A DNA stretch of 64,000 bases from Heliomarina baculiformis (GCF_019966545.1 NZ_JAIMIC010000001.1:434001-498000); one strand, 5' to 3'; positions 26,689-35,617 are shown, counted from the stretch's first letter. Translations and numbers: made by a program. The notes: generated by a model not told the origin, from the letters alone.

Positions 26689-27993
26689 ATGTTCAAGCTG
26701 TTACTGCCCTGGCTGGATCGCCTCTTTATCTCTGTCACCACGGCGTTCGAGTCGCTGTGGCTGACCTTCCGCTCCAAGCGATCCACGAACATGGCAGAGG
26801 ATGAACCGGCTCCGATCTATGCCCTGCCCTCGCCCCGTTACGAAGAACATCTGACGATTCCGGTTCGCGACAAGGCGCCGGATGACACCGCGTGGCGGGC
26901 GGCACAGGAGCGTGGTCAGTTCCTTGCCCGGCAGGAACGCTGGGAAGATCTGGCGCGCGAAATGCGTCAGGCAGATGAAAAACGCGAATGCACGCCCGGC
27001 GGTGTCCCGATTGCCGAGCTTCTCGCCTTTGGTGCGCGCAGCGACGTGGTGTTGGCTGCCGAACATGCGCTGCGCGAGGAACGCGCCCCGCGCGACGGCG
27101 CCCTGATCGAAGGCATCAAAGGCCTCGAGATCGCCCGCCGCGAGTTGGGCAACGACCCGCATATGTCCGCGCTGGTGGCGCAGGCGCATCTGGACATTGG
27201 CTGGGCATGGCGCGGCGAAACCGGTCAGGACGAGATCGCGCCGCTGAACCGGAAACGCTGCCTTGCGCATTTCGAACGCGCAACAAAGCTGATGGCCCCG
27301 TTCAACGGGCTTGAACTGGACAGCCCCATGGTTGCCGCGACGCAATGTGCCCTGCTGGTCGGTCAGGCCGATGCGGGCGCTCGGGTCAGCGACGATTACG
27401 AAGACCTGATCGATCTCGACCCGAACAACCACCGCCACATGCGCGCCCTTGGCTGCCACCTGCTGCCGCGCTGGTTCGGCACCTATGACGAGCTTGAGCT
27501 TCAGGCGCGCCGCACCGCTGCCCGGACGCAGGATATCTGGGGGGCCGGCGGTTACACTTGGGTCTATTTCGATGCGATGGCGCTGGACGAGGTCGCCTGC
27601 GAGCAGGTCGATCTGGATTTCTTCATCGACGGGCTGCACGATATCATCGCGACCCATCCCGAGCAGGAAATGATCAATCTTCTGGCCGCCTTCTGCGCCG
27701 TGGCCATCCGGCAGGGTGAAGGCATCAGTGCCCTTGCCGACCAGAACCGCGCCGAAATTGCCGATTGCGCCAATTGGCTGATCCGCGACCACCTCACCGA
27801 AGTCCACCCGATGGTCTGGGCCCATGCGCTGACCGGGTTTGACAACAACCTGCGCGTCACCTCGGTCAACAGGTTTGCCGCGCGGGGCAAGCGGTTTGCG
27901 CTTCAAGCGATCGGCGAGCTTTTCTGCGAGGAAATAGGGCGCGGCGCGCATATCACCTTTACCCCGCAGGGCCCACGTTATGACGCGACCTGA
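26689..27993 (+). CDS. Conserved-looking protein of unknown function, helical repeat character
   Basis: A 434-residue protein that I cannot assign. The first 25 residues (MFKLLLPWLDRLFISVTTAF) are amphipathic and hydrophobic and may attach it to the membrane. The rest is alpha-helical with repeated Ala/Leu/Glu spacing, for example WRAAQERGQFLARQERWEDLAREMRQ in pieces and LIEGIKGLEIARRELGND, consistent with TPR-like or similar helical repeats. It has no catalytic motif. A GTG at 26674 is also in frame; the ATG at 26689 is preferred. The gene precedes gatB with a gap of about 70 bases. Confidence 0.75.
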   Translation: MFKLLLPWLDRLFISVTTAFESLWLTFRSKRSTNMAEDEPAPIYALPSPRYEEHLTIPVRDKAPDDTAWRAAQERGQFLARQERWEDLAREMRQADEKRECTPGGVPIAELLAFGARSDVVLAAEHALREERAPRDGALIEGIKGLEIARRELGNDPHMSALVAQAHLDIGWAWRGETGQDEIAPLNRKRCLAHFERATKLMAPFNGLELDSPMVAATQCALLVGQADAGARVSDDYEDLIDLDPNNHRHMRALGCHLLPRWFGTYDELELQARRTAARTQDIWGAGGYTWVYFDAMALDEVACEQVDLDFFIDGLHDIIATHPEQEMINLLAAFCAVAIRQGEGISALADQNRAEIADCANWLIRDHLTEVHPMVWAHALTGFDNNLRVTSVNRFAARGKRFALQAIGELFCEEIGRGAHITFTPQGPRYDAT

Positions 27994-28062
27994 CGCCCCC
28001 TTGCTCTGACCCCGTGGCTGGCCTAGAACCCCTGCCAAGCAAGCGGACAAGAGGCCATTCAG

Positions 28063-29574
28063 ATGCTGGACCTGACATACGAGACCCCCAAGCCCAAGGT
28101 GATCGCCGGGGCCAAGCACGACTGGGAACTGGTGATCGGCATGGAAGTCCATGCGCAGGTATCCTCCAAGGCGAAACTTTTCTCGGCCGCCTCGACCCAG
28201 TTTGGCGCCGAACCGAATTCGAACGTGGCCTTTGTCGACGCGGCGATGCCGGGCATGCTGCCGGTCATCAACGAATTCTGCGTCGAGCAGGCGGTGCGCA
28301 CGGGTCTTGGCCTGAAAGCCGAGATCAACCTTGTAAGCGCCTTTGACCGCAAGAACTATTTCTACCCCGACCTGCCGCAGGGCTACCAGATTTCACAGCT
28401 TTACCATCCTATCGTCGGTGAAGGTGAAGTTCTGGTTGATATGGGGAACGGTATCGCCCGTCTTGTGCGGATCGAACGGATCCACCTTGAGCAGGATGCC
28501 GGGAAATCGATCCACGACATGGATCCGAACATGTCCTTTGTCGACCTGAACCGCACCGGTGTCGCGCTGATGGAGATCGTTTCGCGCCCCGATATCCGTG
28601 GCCCCGAAGAGGCAGCCGCCTACATCACCAAGCTGCGTCAGATTCTGCGCTACCTCGGCACCTGCGATGGCAACATGCAGAACGGCAACCTGCGGGCTGA
28701 CGTGAACGTGTCGATCTGCCGCCCGGGCCAGTACGAGAAGTATCAGGAAACGCAGGACTTTTCACATCTCGGCACGCGCTGCGAGATCAAGAACATGAAC
28801 TCCATGCGGTTCATTCAGGCGGCCATCGAATACGAGGCGCGCCGTCAGATCGCTATTGTCGAGGCCGGCGGCTCGGTCGATCAGGAAACCCGGCTCTACG
28901 ACCCGGACAAGAACGAAACGCGGTCGATGCGTTCCAAGGAAGAAGCGCATGACTACCGCTATTTCCCCGACCCCGACCTGCTGCCGCTGGAAATCGAACA
29001 GGCTTGGGTGGACGATATCGCCAACACCCTGCCCGAGCTGCCCGACCAGAAAAAAGCACGATTCATCAATGACTTCGGCCTGGCCGACTATGACGCCAGC
29101 GTGCTGACCGCCGATCTGGAATCGGCTGGTTATTTCGAAAAGGTCGCGCAGGGCGGCGACGGCAAGCTGGCCGCGAACTGGGTTATCAATGAGCTCTTCG
29201 GTCGCCTCAAGAAGGACGGGCATGACATCACGACAAGCCCCATCGCGCCCGAGCGTCTGGCCAAGATCGTCGCGCTGATCTCCAAGGGCGATATCAGCGG
29301 CAAGATCGCCAAGGATGTGTTTGATATCGCTTACACTTCTGACCGCGATCCGGAAGAGATCGTCGAGACCGAAGGCCTGAAACAGGTGACCGATACCGGC
29401 GCTATCGAAGCCGCCGTGGACGAGGTGATCGCCGCCAATCCGGCGCAGGTCGAAAAGGCCAAGGCCAACCCGAAACTGGCGGGCTGGTTCGTCGGTCAGG
29501 TGATGAAAGCCACCGGCGGCAAGGCCAACCCCAAGGCCGTCAACGATCTGGTTTCGGCCAAGCTGGGGCTGTGA
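28063..29574 (+). CDS. gatB: Aspartyl/glutamyl-tRNA amidotransferase subunit B
   Basis: Subunit of the GatCAB complex, which converts misacylated Glu-tRNA(Gln) or Asp-tRNA(Asn) to the amide form for translation. At 503 residues it has the normal length. Signatures seen include [13 protein letters not shown] near the start, [29 protein letters not shown] and the block [19 protein letters not shown]. The tail domain ([21 protein letters not shown]) is the YqeY-like region that holds the tRNA elbow. gatA and gatC are not in the window, as is usual when gatB stands alone in alphaproteobacteria. Confidence 0.97.
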   Translation: MLDLTYETPKPKVIAGAKHDWELVIGMEVHAQVSSKAKLFSAASTQFGAEPNSNVAFVDAAMPGMLPVINEFCVEQAVRTGLGLKAEINLVSAFDRKNYFYPDLPQGYQISQLYHPIVGEGEVLVDMGNGIARLVRIERIHLEQDAGKSIHDMDPNMSFVDLNRTGVALMEIVSRPDIRGPEEAAAYITKLRQILRYLGTCDGNMQNGNLRADVNVSICRPGQYEKYQETQDFSHLGTRCEIKNMNSMRFIQAAIEYEARRQIAIVEAGGSVDQETRLYDPDKNETRSMRSKEEAHDYRYFPDPDLLPLEIEQAWVDDIANTLPELPDQKKARFINDFGLADYDASVLTADLESAGYFEKVAQGGDGKLAANWVINELFGRLKKDGHDITTSPIAPERLAKIVALISKGDISGKIAKDVFDIAYTSDRDPEEIVETEGLKQVTDTGAIEAAVDEVIAANPAQVEKAKANPKLAGWFVGQVMKATGGKANPKAVNDLVSAKLGL

Positions 29575-29579
29575 TTTTC

Positions 29580-29603
29580 GGGGGGTGACATCTGTGCACC
29601 CCC
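29580..29603 (+). terminator. Weak hairpin after gatB
   Basis: GGGGGGTG pairs with CACCCCC around a 9-base gap directly behind the gatB stop. There is no T-run, so this is at best a weak terminator. The following 210 bases up to the TPR gene contain no confident gene. Confidence 0.4.
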
Positions 29604-29765
29604 TGTACACCCCCCGTGCATCAGCCGTCTGACATTCTCCGGACTCCTGACACTCCCCCCTCTCATGTTGTTAGGGGATGGAAAAGGTGTGTGAACGGGA
29701 TGTTGCCCGGGCGACCGCTGCGCATTAGCGTCAGGGGTGGGACAGATGGGGCGGCGGGATGAGTC

Positions 29766-29807
29766 ATGCAAAGGATATTGCGCAGCATTGCACGGCCATC
29801 GGCGTAG
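29766..29807 (+). other. Possible 13-codon leader peptide ahead of the TPR gene
   Basis: ATG to an amber codon encodes MQRILRSIARPSA, with GGGATGAG upstream as a possible ribosome site. It ends 6 bases before the TPR gene ATG and is in the same frame, so termination and restart could couple the two. It may equally be chance or a former N-terminus lost through the TAG. Confidence 0.25.
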
Positions 29808-29813
29808 CAGCAC

Positions 29814-31943
29814 ATGCAGAAGATTGACCAACTGATACATGGCGCGAACATTCTGGTTTGCGCTCTTGGTGTCGCTCAGGCTGCAACCGCACTAGGTGCT
29901 GTAGGCGCAGGTATTTCAGCTACATTGTCGATGCGCGAAATCTCCAAACGACTTCCTAAGGAGGTCATACCTCTTCGCGATCAAATTGTTGAACTCATGC
30001 GAATGGAGATTGCTAATAGCCACCTGTCCAAAGCGGACCGACTACTGCTACCCCAAATGCTTGAAGCCAGCATCCCTGATCAACATGCTATTATGGCTGC
30101 TGGCCGAGAACGTGAGGCTATCATTGACGACATGGTCGAGCGCCTTACAGACCCGGCCCATGCCTCTTCATTGTTGCGGGACACGTATCGTCAGATGCTG
30201 CGGAAGCCTCTCGACTTGTTACTTGCGGACTCGGATCAGGCGCACCGGATGGCAGCAGCGTTTCAGACAGCGGTCATTGCGGAGCTTAATTCAATCTCGA
30301 AACGCGTCGAGCTACTTATAGAGCGAGCGAGCAAAAAGGATCGTGAACTCGAACTGACCGAGAAACTCTTTATTGGTCTTGCGCGCCGTACGGCCAGAGA
30401 CGTCAGCGACATTGATGCCGCCTACGCGGAACTCGAAGCTCGGATCGAGGCGGCGATTGATCTGGAACGGCAAGCGGCCCTTCCCTCGAACGTCGATGAG
30501 CAAATTAGCATAGTTCTTAAACGCGTGGCCGACTTGAACGCCCAGGATCGGCTGGACGATGCCGATGAGGAAGTCGATCAGGCCCTCGCGGAGATAGCGC
30601 AGGAAGAGCAGCGCCTAGTCGCCATAAAAATGCGGATGCTGGACGTTTCGGTCGAGCAATCGCGTATGCGAGGCGACGCGGCTAAGACGACGCAAAGATT
30701 ATTAGAAAAACTCGCCCTCGAGCATCCCGATTTTGGACAGCGGTTTGATGCCCTGCGATCTGTCTGGCAAGAATGGTACCAACGCGGGCGTGACAAAGGG
30801 TTGAACTTTGACCTCGAGGTATCGATCGAACTGGCGCGGACAAACGTGGAAAAGGCGACTTTCCCCGAACAAACTAGCACTGCCTTGAACGACCTCGGTG
30901 TTGCACAGACAACCCTCGGAGAACGCGAAACCGGCACGGAACGGCTCGTTCTGGCCATAAACAATCATCGCACCGCGTTGGAAAAATTCTCACGCAAACG
31001 GAATCCGCTCGCTTGGGCTAATACGCAAAACGAGCTTGGCAATTCATTGCGCATCCTTGGACAACGAGAGAGCAACAAAGGTAGCTTGGAGGAAGCTGTC
31101 ACTCGCTTTAAGTTGGCACTAGAAGAATTGACCCAAGACAATAATCCGAGGGGCTGGGCATCCACTCAGAACAATCTTGGCAGTGCGCTGCAACATCTCG
31201 GGGAACGCGAAAGAGGCGGTGAGCGATTAGAACAGGCCATCACCGCCTATCGCGCCGCGCTAAATGTCTACAGCCTCAAAGCTGATCCGAATGCATGGGC
31301 CATGGTTCACTCCAACCTCGGCAATGCGCTCTCGACTCTTGGTGAACGTGAACGCAACACATTGCGGCTGGAAGAAGCGGTTGTTTCGTATCGGGCAGCT
31401 CTAATAGTTATGACCCGAGACAAAATGCCGATGGATTGGGCCGGGGCAACAAACAATCTCGGGGTGGCACTAAAGACCATTGGGCAGCTTCAGAAAGATG
31501 TAAAACTGTTGGAAGAGGCTGTGAACGTTTTCAAAAATGCGCTGGAGGAAAGAACCCGGGAGAAAGTTCCTTCGGAATGGGCTACGACGCAACACAACCT
31601 CGGCCATGCTTTCACTTTGCTTGGCAATTTACTGAACCATACGGGGCAGTCAGAAAAAGCCACCGAAACGCTGAACCTTGCCTTCGCCGCGCTTAACGCT
31701 GCGTTGGAAGTGCGCACCCAAAACAATTCGCCGTTCGATTGGGCCTCGAGCACGTCTTATCTTGGACTCGCCGAGATCATTTCCTTTAATCGAACTCACG
31801 ATCCAGAGCATCTGGATCGGGCCGAGGCGCATGTGCGGGCGGCGCGGGAGATATTTGCAGAGGCCGGAGCAACACAGTATCTGGAGGTGGGCAACCGAAA
31901 ACTCCAATACATCAACCACCTGCGAAACGGACCCTCTGCATGA
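29814..31943 (+). CDS. TPR-repeat protein with N-terminal hydrophobic segment, possible accessory or defence-type effector
   Basis: A 709-residue protein with no assigned function. Residues about 10-40 are hydrophobic and Ala/Gly-rich (ALGAVGAGISA), possibly a membrane insert. Residues about 45-340 are charged and helical with coiled-coil character. From residue 358 a unit recurs with a period of about 47: LNDLGVAQTTLGERE (358), QNELGNSLRILGQRE (405), QNNLGSALQHLGERE (452), HSNLGNALSTLGERE (499), TNNLGVALKTIGQLQ (547), QHNLGHAFTLLGNLL (593) and a degenerate last one near 647. This is the TPR pattern seen in signalling and conflict-type proteins, usually for binding partners. It reads less GC-rich than gatB or the thioesterase gene, with codons such as ATA, TTA and AGA, suggesting later acquisition. 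No clear ribosome site precedes ATG at 29814. The stop overlaps the thioesterase start (ATGA). No nuclease, TIR, kinase or ATPase motif was found. Confidence 0.8.
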   Translation: MQKIDQLIHGANILVCALGVAQAATALGAVGAGISATLSMREISKRLPKEVIPLRDQIVELMRMEIANSHLSKADRLLLPQMLEASIPDQHAIMAAGREREAIIDDMVERLTDPAHASSLLRDTYRQMLRKPLDLLLADSDQAHRMAAAFQTAVIAELNSISKRVELLIERASKKDRELELTEKLFIGLARRTARDVSDIDAAYAELEARIEAAIDLERQAALPSNVDEQISIVLKRVADLNAQDRLDDADEEVDQALAEIAQEEQRLVAIKMRMLDVSVEQSRMRGDAAKTTQRLLEKLALEHPDFGQRFDALRSVWQEWYQRGRDKGLNFDLEVSIELARTNVEKATFPEQTSTALNDLGVAQTTLGERETGTERLVLAINNHRTALEKFSRKRNPLAWANTQNELGNSLRILGQRESNKGSLEEAVTRFKLALEELTQDNNPRGWASTQNNLGSALQHLGERERGGERLEQAITAYRAALNVYSLKADPNAWAMVHSNLGNALSTLGERERNTLRLEEAVVSYRAALIVMTRDKMPMDWAGATNNLGVALKTIGQLQKDVKLLEEAVNVFKNALEERTREKVPSEWATTQHNLGHAFTLLGNLLNHTGQSEKATETLNLAFAALNAALEVRTQNNSPFDWASSTSYLGLAEIISFNRTHDPEHLDRAEAHVRAAREIFAEAGATQYLEVGNRKLQYINHLRNGPSA

Positions 31944-32410
31944 CCCCATTCAAATCCAGCTTTCTCACCGTCAAACCGGAATGGATCGATTATAACGGGC
32001 ATCTCAACATGGCCTATTACTCGGTGCTGTTCGATCTGGGGGTGGATGATGTCTGGTCGGATTTCGGGCTAGGGCCGGGCTATCGCGAAGAGCGGGGGAT
32101 GACGACCTTTCTGGCGGAGTTTCACATCCGCTATATCCGCGAGCTGCATGAGGGCGACCGGGTTTACAGCACGTTCCAGCTGCTCGCGCATGACGAAAAG
32201 CGCATCCATTCCTATCAGGAACTGTTCCACGAGGACGGGTGGCTGGCGGCGAGCGGAGAGTCGCTGCACCTGTCGATCGACCAGTCGGGGCCGAAGGTGG
32301 CGCCCTTCCCCGGCGACGTGCAGGAAAAGATCGCAAAGATGGCGCGGGATCATGCGGGCCTGCCGATGCCCGAGGGCGCGGGGCGCAAGGTGCAGCTCCG
32401 GCCGCGTTAG
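31940..32410 (+). CDS. Hotdog-fold thioesterase family protein
   Basis: Acyl-CoA thioesterase-like protein of 156 residues. The motif WIDYNGHLNMAYYSVLFD near residue 17 is the hotdog-fold signature of the 4-hydroxybenzoyl-CoA thioesterase group, including the usual Asp and the Asn-Gly-His-Leu block. The strands AEFHIRYIRELHEGDRVYS follow as expected. It hydrolyses some CoA thioester in the cytoplasm, substrate unknown. Its ATG overlaps the TPR stop by 4 bases, which is odd if the TPR gene is a recent arrival; either the pair moved together or the TPR gene displaced an earlier neighbour. Confidence 0.88.
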   Translation: MTPFKSSFLTVKPEWIDYNGHLNMAYYSVLFDLGVDDVWSDFGLGPGYREERGMTTFLAEFHIRYIRELHEGDRVYSTFQLLAHDEKRIHSYQELFHEDGWLAASGESLHLSIDQSGPKVAPFPGDVQEKIAKMARDHAGLPMPEGAGRKVQLRPR

Positions 32411-32472
32411 GCTCTTTAGCCCGGTGAGATTTGCGGTTAGGTTGCGCGCGTTATCAGCGTCAGGACGATTTA

Positions 32473-32988
32473 ATGCCCATATACGAATACAAGGTGGTGC
32501 CGGCCCCCGACAAGGGAACCAAGGCCAAGGGGGTCAAGACAGCCGAGGGGCGGTTCGCGCTGTCGGTCGAGGCCGAGCTGAACCGGTTGGCGGCGGGCGG
32601 ATGGGAATACCTGCGCGCGGAACTGCTTCCCAGCGAGGAACGCAGCGGGCTGACCGGATCGGTAACCAACTGGCGCAACGTGCTGGTGTTCCGCCGGGCC
32701 AAGGGCGGCGCGGCGGGCAATGCGTCGGGGGAGACGGTAGAGGAACGCGGCGCCTCGGCCTTTGCAGCGGCAGCGGCACCGGTGCCTGAGGCAAGCGTGC
32801 CCGTGGGACCTGCAAAGCGTGGTGGGTCGGAGGAAGACGAGGTTCCCTCGGCACGGCCCGTACCCTTTGGCGCGCCCGAGACGCTGGCGGAAGTAGAGGA
32901 AGATGCGGCCAAGGAATCGCCGCTGACGAGCATCGAGAAGGTCGTTCGCCGCAGCACGCCCGACGTCAAGAAAGACAAGTCGGAGTAA
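32473..32988 (+). CDS. DUF4177 domain protein
   Basis: A 171-residue protein of unknown function. Residues about 1-75 match the DUF4177 pattern: MPIYEYKVVPAPDKG, then LNRLAAGGWEYLRAELLP and WRNVLVFRRA, a small alpha/beta fold. The remaining hundred residues are Ala/Glu/Pro-rich and low in complexity, likely disordered, ending in a lysine-rich tail (TPDVKKDKSE). The start is the ATG at 32473; the frame is open further upstream from 32431 but the domain begins here. A terminator-like hairpin follows. Confidence 0.75.
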   Translation: MPIYEYKVVPAPDKGTKAKGVKTAEGRFALSVEAELNRLAAGGWEYLRAELLPSEERSGLTGSVTNWRNVLVFRRAKGGAAGNASGETVEERGASAFAAAAAPVPEASVPVGPAKRGGSEEDEVPSARPVPFGAPETLAEVEEDAAKESPLTSIEKVVRRSTPDVKKDKSE

Positions 32989-33075
32989 GCTTCGCGGGAT
33001 GCTGTGCCGCAGGTCGTTGCGGTTTTTGCGGAAGCTGCTGCGTGCCTGAACCTTGGTCCAGAGGTTAAAAGAAAC

Positions 33076-33108
33076 GGCCCCCGCTGCTTTTGACGGGGAC
33101 TATTTTTT
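33076..33108 (+). terminator. Probable Rho-independent terminator after the DUF4177 gene
   Basis: CCCCG pairs with CGGGG around a 10-base loop and is followed by ATTTTTTCC, about 90 bases after the stop at 32988. The stem is short, so efficiency is uncertain. Confidence 0.55.
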
Positions 33109-33192
33109 CCTCCGCTTAGTGCAGGGGCGTTGTTCAAATGTCTTCGGATGCCCGCGCAGCCCCCACGCGCACCGGGACGGTCGATACGGGGC

Positions 33193-33450
33193 TTAGGCGC
33201 CGATATCGAGCGACAGGGCGTGGATGCTGCTCACCAGTTCCGGACCAAGCGCCGCATGGACGGCGCGATGTTGCGCAATGCGGGACTGGCCCTTGAATGC
33301 CTCTGCCCGGATCATCACATTGAAGTGGCTCTCGCCCCCCTCACGAAAACCGGCATGCCCGCGATGACTCTCACTGTCATCGACCACTTCGAGAGCATCT
33401 GGTGAAAAGGCTGCCTCAAGACGGGTCCGGATTGTTTCAGTCACATTCAT
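33193..33450 (-). CDS. bolA: BolA family protein
   Basis: An 85-residue BolA-type protein. BolA proteins pair with monothiol glutaredoxins to handle iron-sulfur clusters and in some bacteria act on cell shape and stress transcription. The conserved segments are visible: LEVVDDSESHRGHAG in pieces, the invariant His in AQHRAVHAALG, and FNVMIRAEAFKGQSRIAQHR. ATG at 33450 follows AGAGTGA; an open frame to 33504 adds an unlikely extension. Divergent from the J-domain gene. Confidence 0.92.
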   Translation of the reverse strand: MNVTETIRTRLEAAFSPDALEVVDDSESHRGHAGFREGGESHFNVMIRAEAFKGQSRIAQHRAVHAALGPELVSSIHALSLDIGA

Positions 33451-33556
33451 TTCACTCTTTTGCGGCAAAAAATTCGCCGCCCCCTCTTCTATCTGACGAG
33501 ACATACTCTAAACTCCGGTCTCCGAGTCGAAAAGATGCGCCGGGAAGGAAAGCTCC

Positions 33557-34186
33557 ATGACTAAACCTGATCCCTTCGGCTTCGACATGTCCGTGTCGTC
33601 GGCCAAGAAAAAGAACCCGCGTGGCCGTCGCGGCATGTCGGGCGCCTCCGAAACCTCGGTGCGCCAGTGCGAACATCCCGGCTGTACCGAGGCCGGCAAG
33701 TTCCGCGCCCCCAAGGCGCCCGACGTTCTGGACGACTACTTCTGGTTCTGCCAACAGCACGTGCGCGAATATAACCTCAAATGGAACTTCTTTGACGGAA
33801 CCACCGAGGCGGAGATCAACGCGCAGCAGACAAAGGACAAGGTCTGGGAACGCGCGACCAAGCCGATCAGCGATCCGGAAGCCCGCGCCTGGGCGCGGTT
33901 GGGCATCGAGGACCCGCATCAGGTACTTGGCGCGAATGCGACGCAGAACCCGGGCAAGCGCGGCGGTGTCACCCAGCGCCGTTTGCCCCCCACCGAACGC
34001 CGCGCGGTCGAGATCCTCGAGGCGGGCGACAACTGGACCAAGGCCGAGGTGCGCAAGGCCTACAAGTCGCTGATCAAGGTGCTGCACCCGGATATGAACG
34101 GCGGCGACCGGTCGCAGGAGGAACAGCTGCAGCAGGTGGTCTGGGCATGGGATCAGATCAAGGTAAGCCGCAACTTCAAGGACTGA
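33557..34186 (+). CDS. J-domain (DnaJ-like) protein
   Basis: A 209-residue co-chaperone-type protein. The J domain is at the C-terminus (residues about 140-205) with the essential HPD in LIKVLHPDMNGGDRS, which stimulates Hsp70 ATPase. The N-terminal part has a Cys/His-bearing stretch (CEHPGCTEAGKFRAP ... CQQHV), possibly a small zinc site. This arrangement is typical of the alphaproteobacterial J-domain protein found near bolA. Partner Hsp70 is not in the window. A strong terminator follows. Confidence 0.9.
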   Translation: MTKPDPFGFDMSVSSAKKKNPRGRRGMSGASETSVRQCEHPGCTEAGKFRAPKAPDVLDDYFWFCQQHVREYNLKWNFFDGTTEAEINAQQTKDKVWERATKPISDPEARAWARLGIEDPHQVLGANATQNPGKRGGVTQRRLPPTERRAVEILEAGDNWTKAEVRKAYKSLIKVLHPDMNGGDRSQEEQLQQVVWAWDQIKVSRNFKD

Positions 34187-34213
34187 TCTTTCGGGTCAGC
34201 CCCACCGTCGAAC

Positions 34214-34247
34214 AGGCGCGCGCAGGGTACTGCGAGCGCCTTTTTCT
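34214..34247 (+). terminator. Rho-independent terminator of the J-domain gene
   Basis: AGGCGC and CGCAG pair with CTGCG and GCGCCT around GGTA, with one-base bulges, followed directly by TTTTTCTTG. It lies between the convergent J-domain and adaptor genes. Confidence 0.8.
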
Positions 34248-34271
34248 TGGGCTCCCGCTTGGTCAACGCCT

Positions 34272-35123
34272 TTATTCATTGGCGATTGTCTCTGGCCGGG
34301 TGGCTTCGGGTCCCAGCGGGCGCAGGGAGACCTGCATGCCGGGGCGCAGCGTATGGGTCGGGTTTGCGACGATCGCCCAAGCGGTCAGGCTACGCGTTTC
34401 GCGGGAGACATCGGCAGAGAGATGGGTGGGTTCGGCAAGCGCGGGATGGTCCCAGCCCGGGGCCAGCTGCACGACCAGATCCACGGTGTCGGCATAGGAA
34501 TCGATGCTGCTCAGATCGGTGACGCCAAGTTCCAACAGTCGCTGGGGATAGGGGATTTCATAAGCGATGCGCACCGGATCAAGCTGGACAATGGTGGCCA
34601 GCACCCCTTTCTGTCCGGTTTCCACGAAGCTGCCACGGCTGACGAAGGGTTTGCTGATGATCCCTGAGATCGGTGCGTGGACTTCGGTGCGGCGCATGTC
34701 GATCTGGGCGGCTTCGAGCCGGCTGTTGGCCTCGGTTGCGGCCGCCGAGGCAACCGAAAGGGCGACTTTGGATTTGAAATACCGCGTGTCGGATACGTTC
34801 CCGCGTTCCTTGAGGATGAGGTTGCGGTCATGTTCATTTTCCGCGTCTTCAAGGATGGCCTCGGCCTTTTGTGCTACAGCGCGGGCCGCGCGCAGACGCT
34901 GGGAGAATTCTGCCTTGTCGAAGGTGAACAGAAGCGCGCCTTCGGCGACCGTTTCGCCGGGTTCGAAATGTATCTCGGTCACGACGCCTTCGATCTGGGC
35001 GGACACATCCACCCGGTTCAGCGCCTCGACATAACCTGTGTAGAGGGGCTGCTCATCCGCCCATGCAGGAAGCGGGCATGCGAGCATGGCGAGGGAGACA
35101 AGGACACTGGCAGCTCTTTTCAT
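34272..35123 (-). CDS. HlyD/RND-type periplasmic adaptor subunit, orphan
   Basis: Membrane-fusion protein of 283 residues that normally links an inner-membrane RND pump to an outer-membrane channel. It has a signal peptide (MKRAASVLVSLAMLACPLPAWA), a barrel-sandwich lipoyl half VDVSAQIEGVVTEIHFEPGE, a coiled-coil hairpin around residues 60-120, and the return lipoyl motif VHAPISGIISKPFVSRGSFV. Start 35123 has GGAGG upstream. No pump or outer-membrane channel gene lies on either side, so the partners must be elsewhere or absent. The coiled-coil hairpin is short compared with AcrA-type adaptors. Confidence 0.87.
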   Translation of the reverse strand: MKRAASVLVSLAMLACPLPAWADEQPLYTGYVEALNRVDVSAQIEGVVTEIHFEPGETVAEGALLFTFDKAEFSQRLRAARAVAQKAEAILEDAENEHDRNLILKERGNVSDTRYFKSKVALSVASAAATEANSRLEAAQIDMRRTEVHAPISGIISKPFVSRGSFVETGQKGVLATIVQLDPVRIAYEIPYPQRLLELGVTDLSSIDSYADTVDLVVQLAPGWDHPALAEPTHLSADVSRETRSLTAWAIVANPTHTLRPGMQVSLRPLGPEATRPETIANE

Positions 35124-35240
35124 GCGAGCCTCCGTCGGGGGACGGGTGACGATGCTTTGCCAACCGGAGCAGCAGGCCCCGGGATCGGGCATGACCTGCC
35201 GGTGTTCCGGTTGGCGGGTGTGGACGCAGCCGGGGTTGCG

Positions 35241-35567
35241 TCAGTTGGTACGCTCGGCGTTGCTGTTTCGAGTCGCCCCGCCCACACCGGTGATGCGCAG
35301 GTTGCGACCATTTTCGAGCAGAACGAAATCCGCCTTGGAGAGAGAGCCCTTCCAGCCGTCGTGGGTTCTTTCCATCGCGGTGGTTTCGTCGCTGTCGGCG
35401 ATCCGGCTCCAGACCAGTTCCGTGCAATCGGCGTTGACGATAAAATCGCCGTAGATGCCGTGATCGCGGAACGAGTATTCGCCGCCCGCCCAAGGGCAGG
35501 AATCCTGTGCGAAAGCGGGGGCGGCGGAAAGGCCAAGGAGGAGCGGTACGAAAGTCAGATGTTTCAT
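35241..35567 (-). CDS. Small secreted protein of unknown function
   Basis: A 108-residue protein with a signal peptide (MKHLTFVPLLLGLSAAPAFA, cleavage after AFA). The mature part is about 88 residues, with two cysteines (DSCPW and ADCTELVW) that could form a disulfide, and a beta-rich pattern. No family recognised. It lies upstream of the adaptor gene on the same strand but with a gap of about 117 bases. Its promoter region holds two CACCTTAAG repeats. Confidence 0.7.
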   Translation of the reverse strand: MKHLTFVPLLLGLSAAPAFAQDSCPWAGGEYSFRDHGIYGDFIVNADCTELVWSRIADSDETTAMERTHDGWKGSLSKADFVLLENGRNLRITGVGGATRNSNAERTN

Positions 35568-35617
35568 GAGATGTCCAGTGCAATCGATTCAAGAAAGGTA
35601 TTGAAACGCTCTGACCA

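Noticed and set aside
29575-29813. Possible attachment site or mobile-element remnant beside the TPR gene
   Set aside because: No direct repeat, integrase, transposase or tRNA was found, so acquisition remains a guess based on composition.
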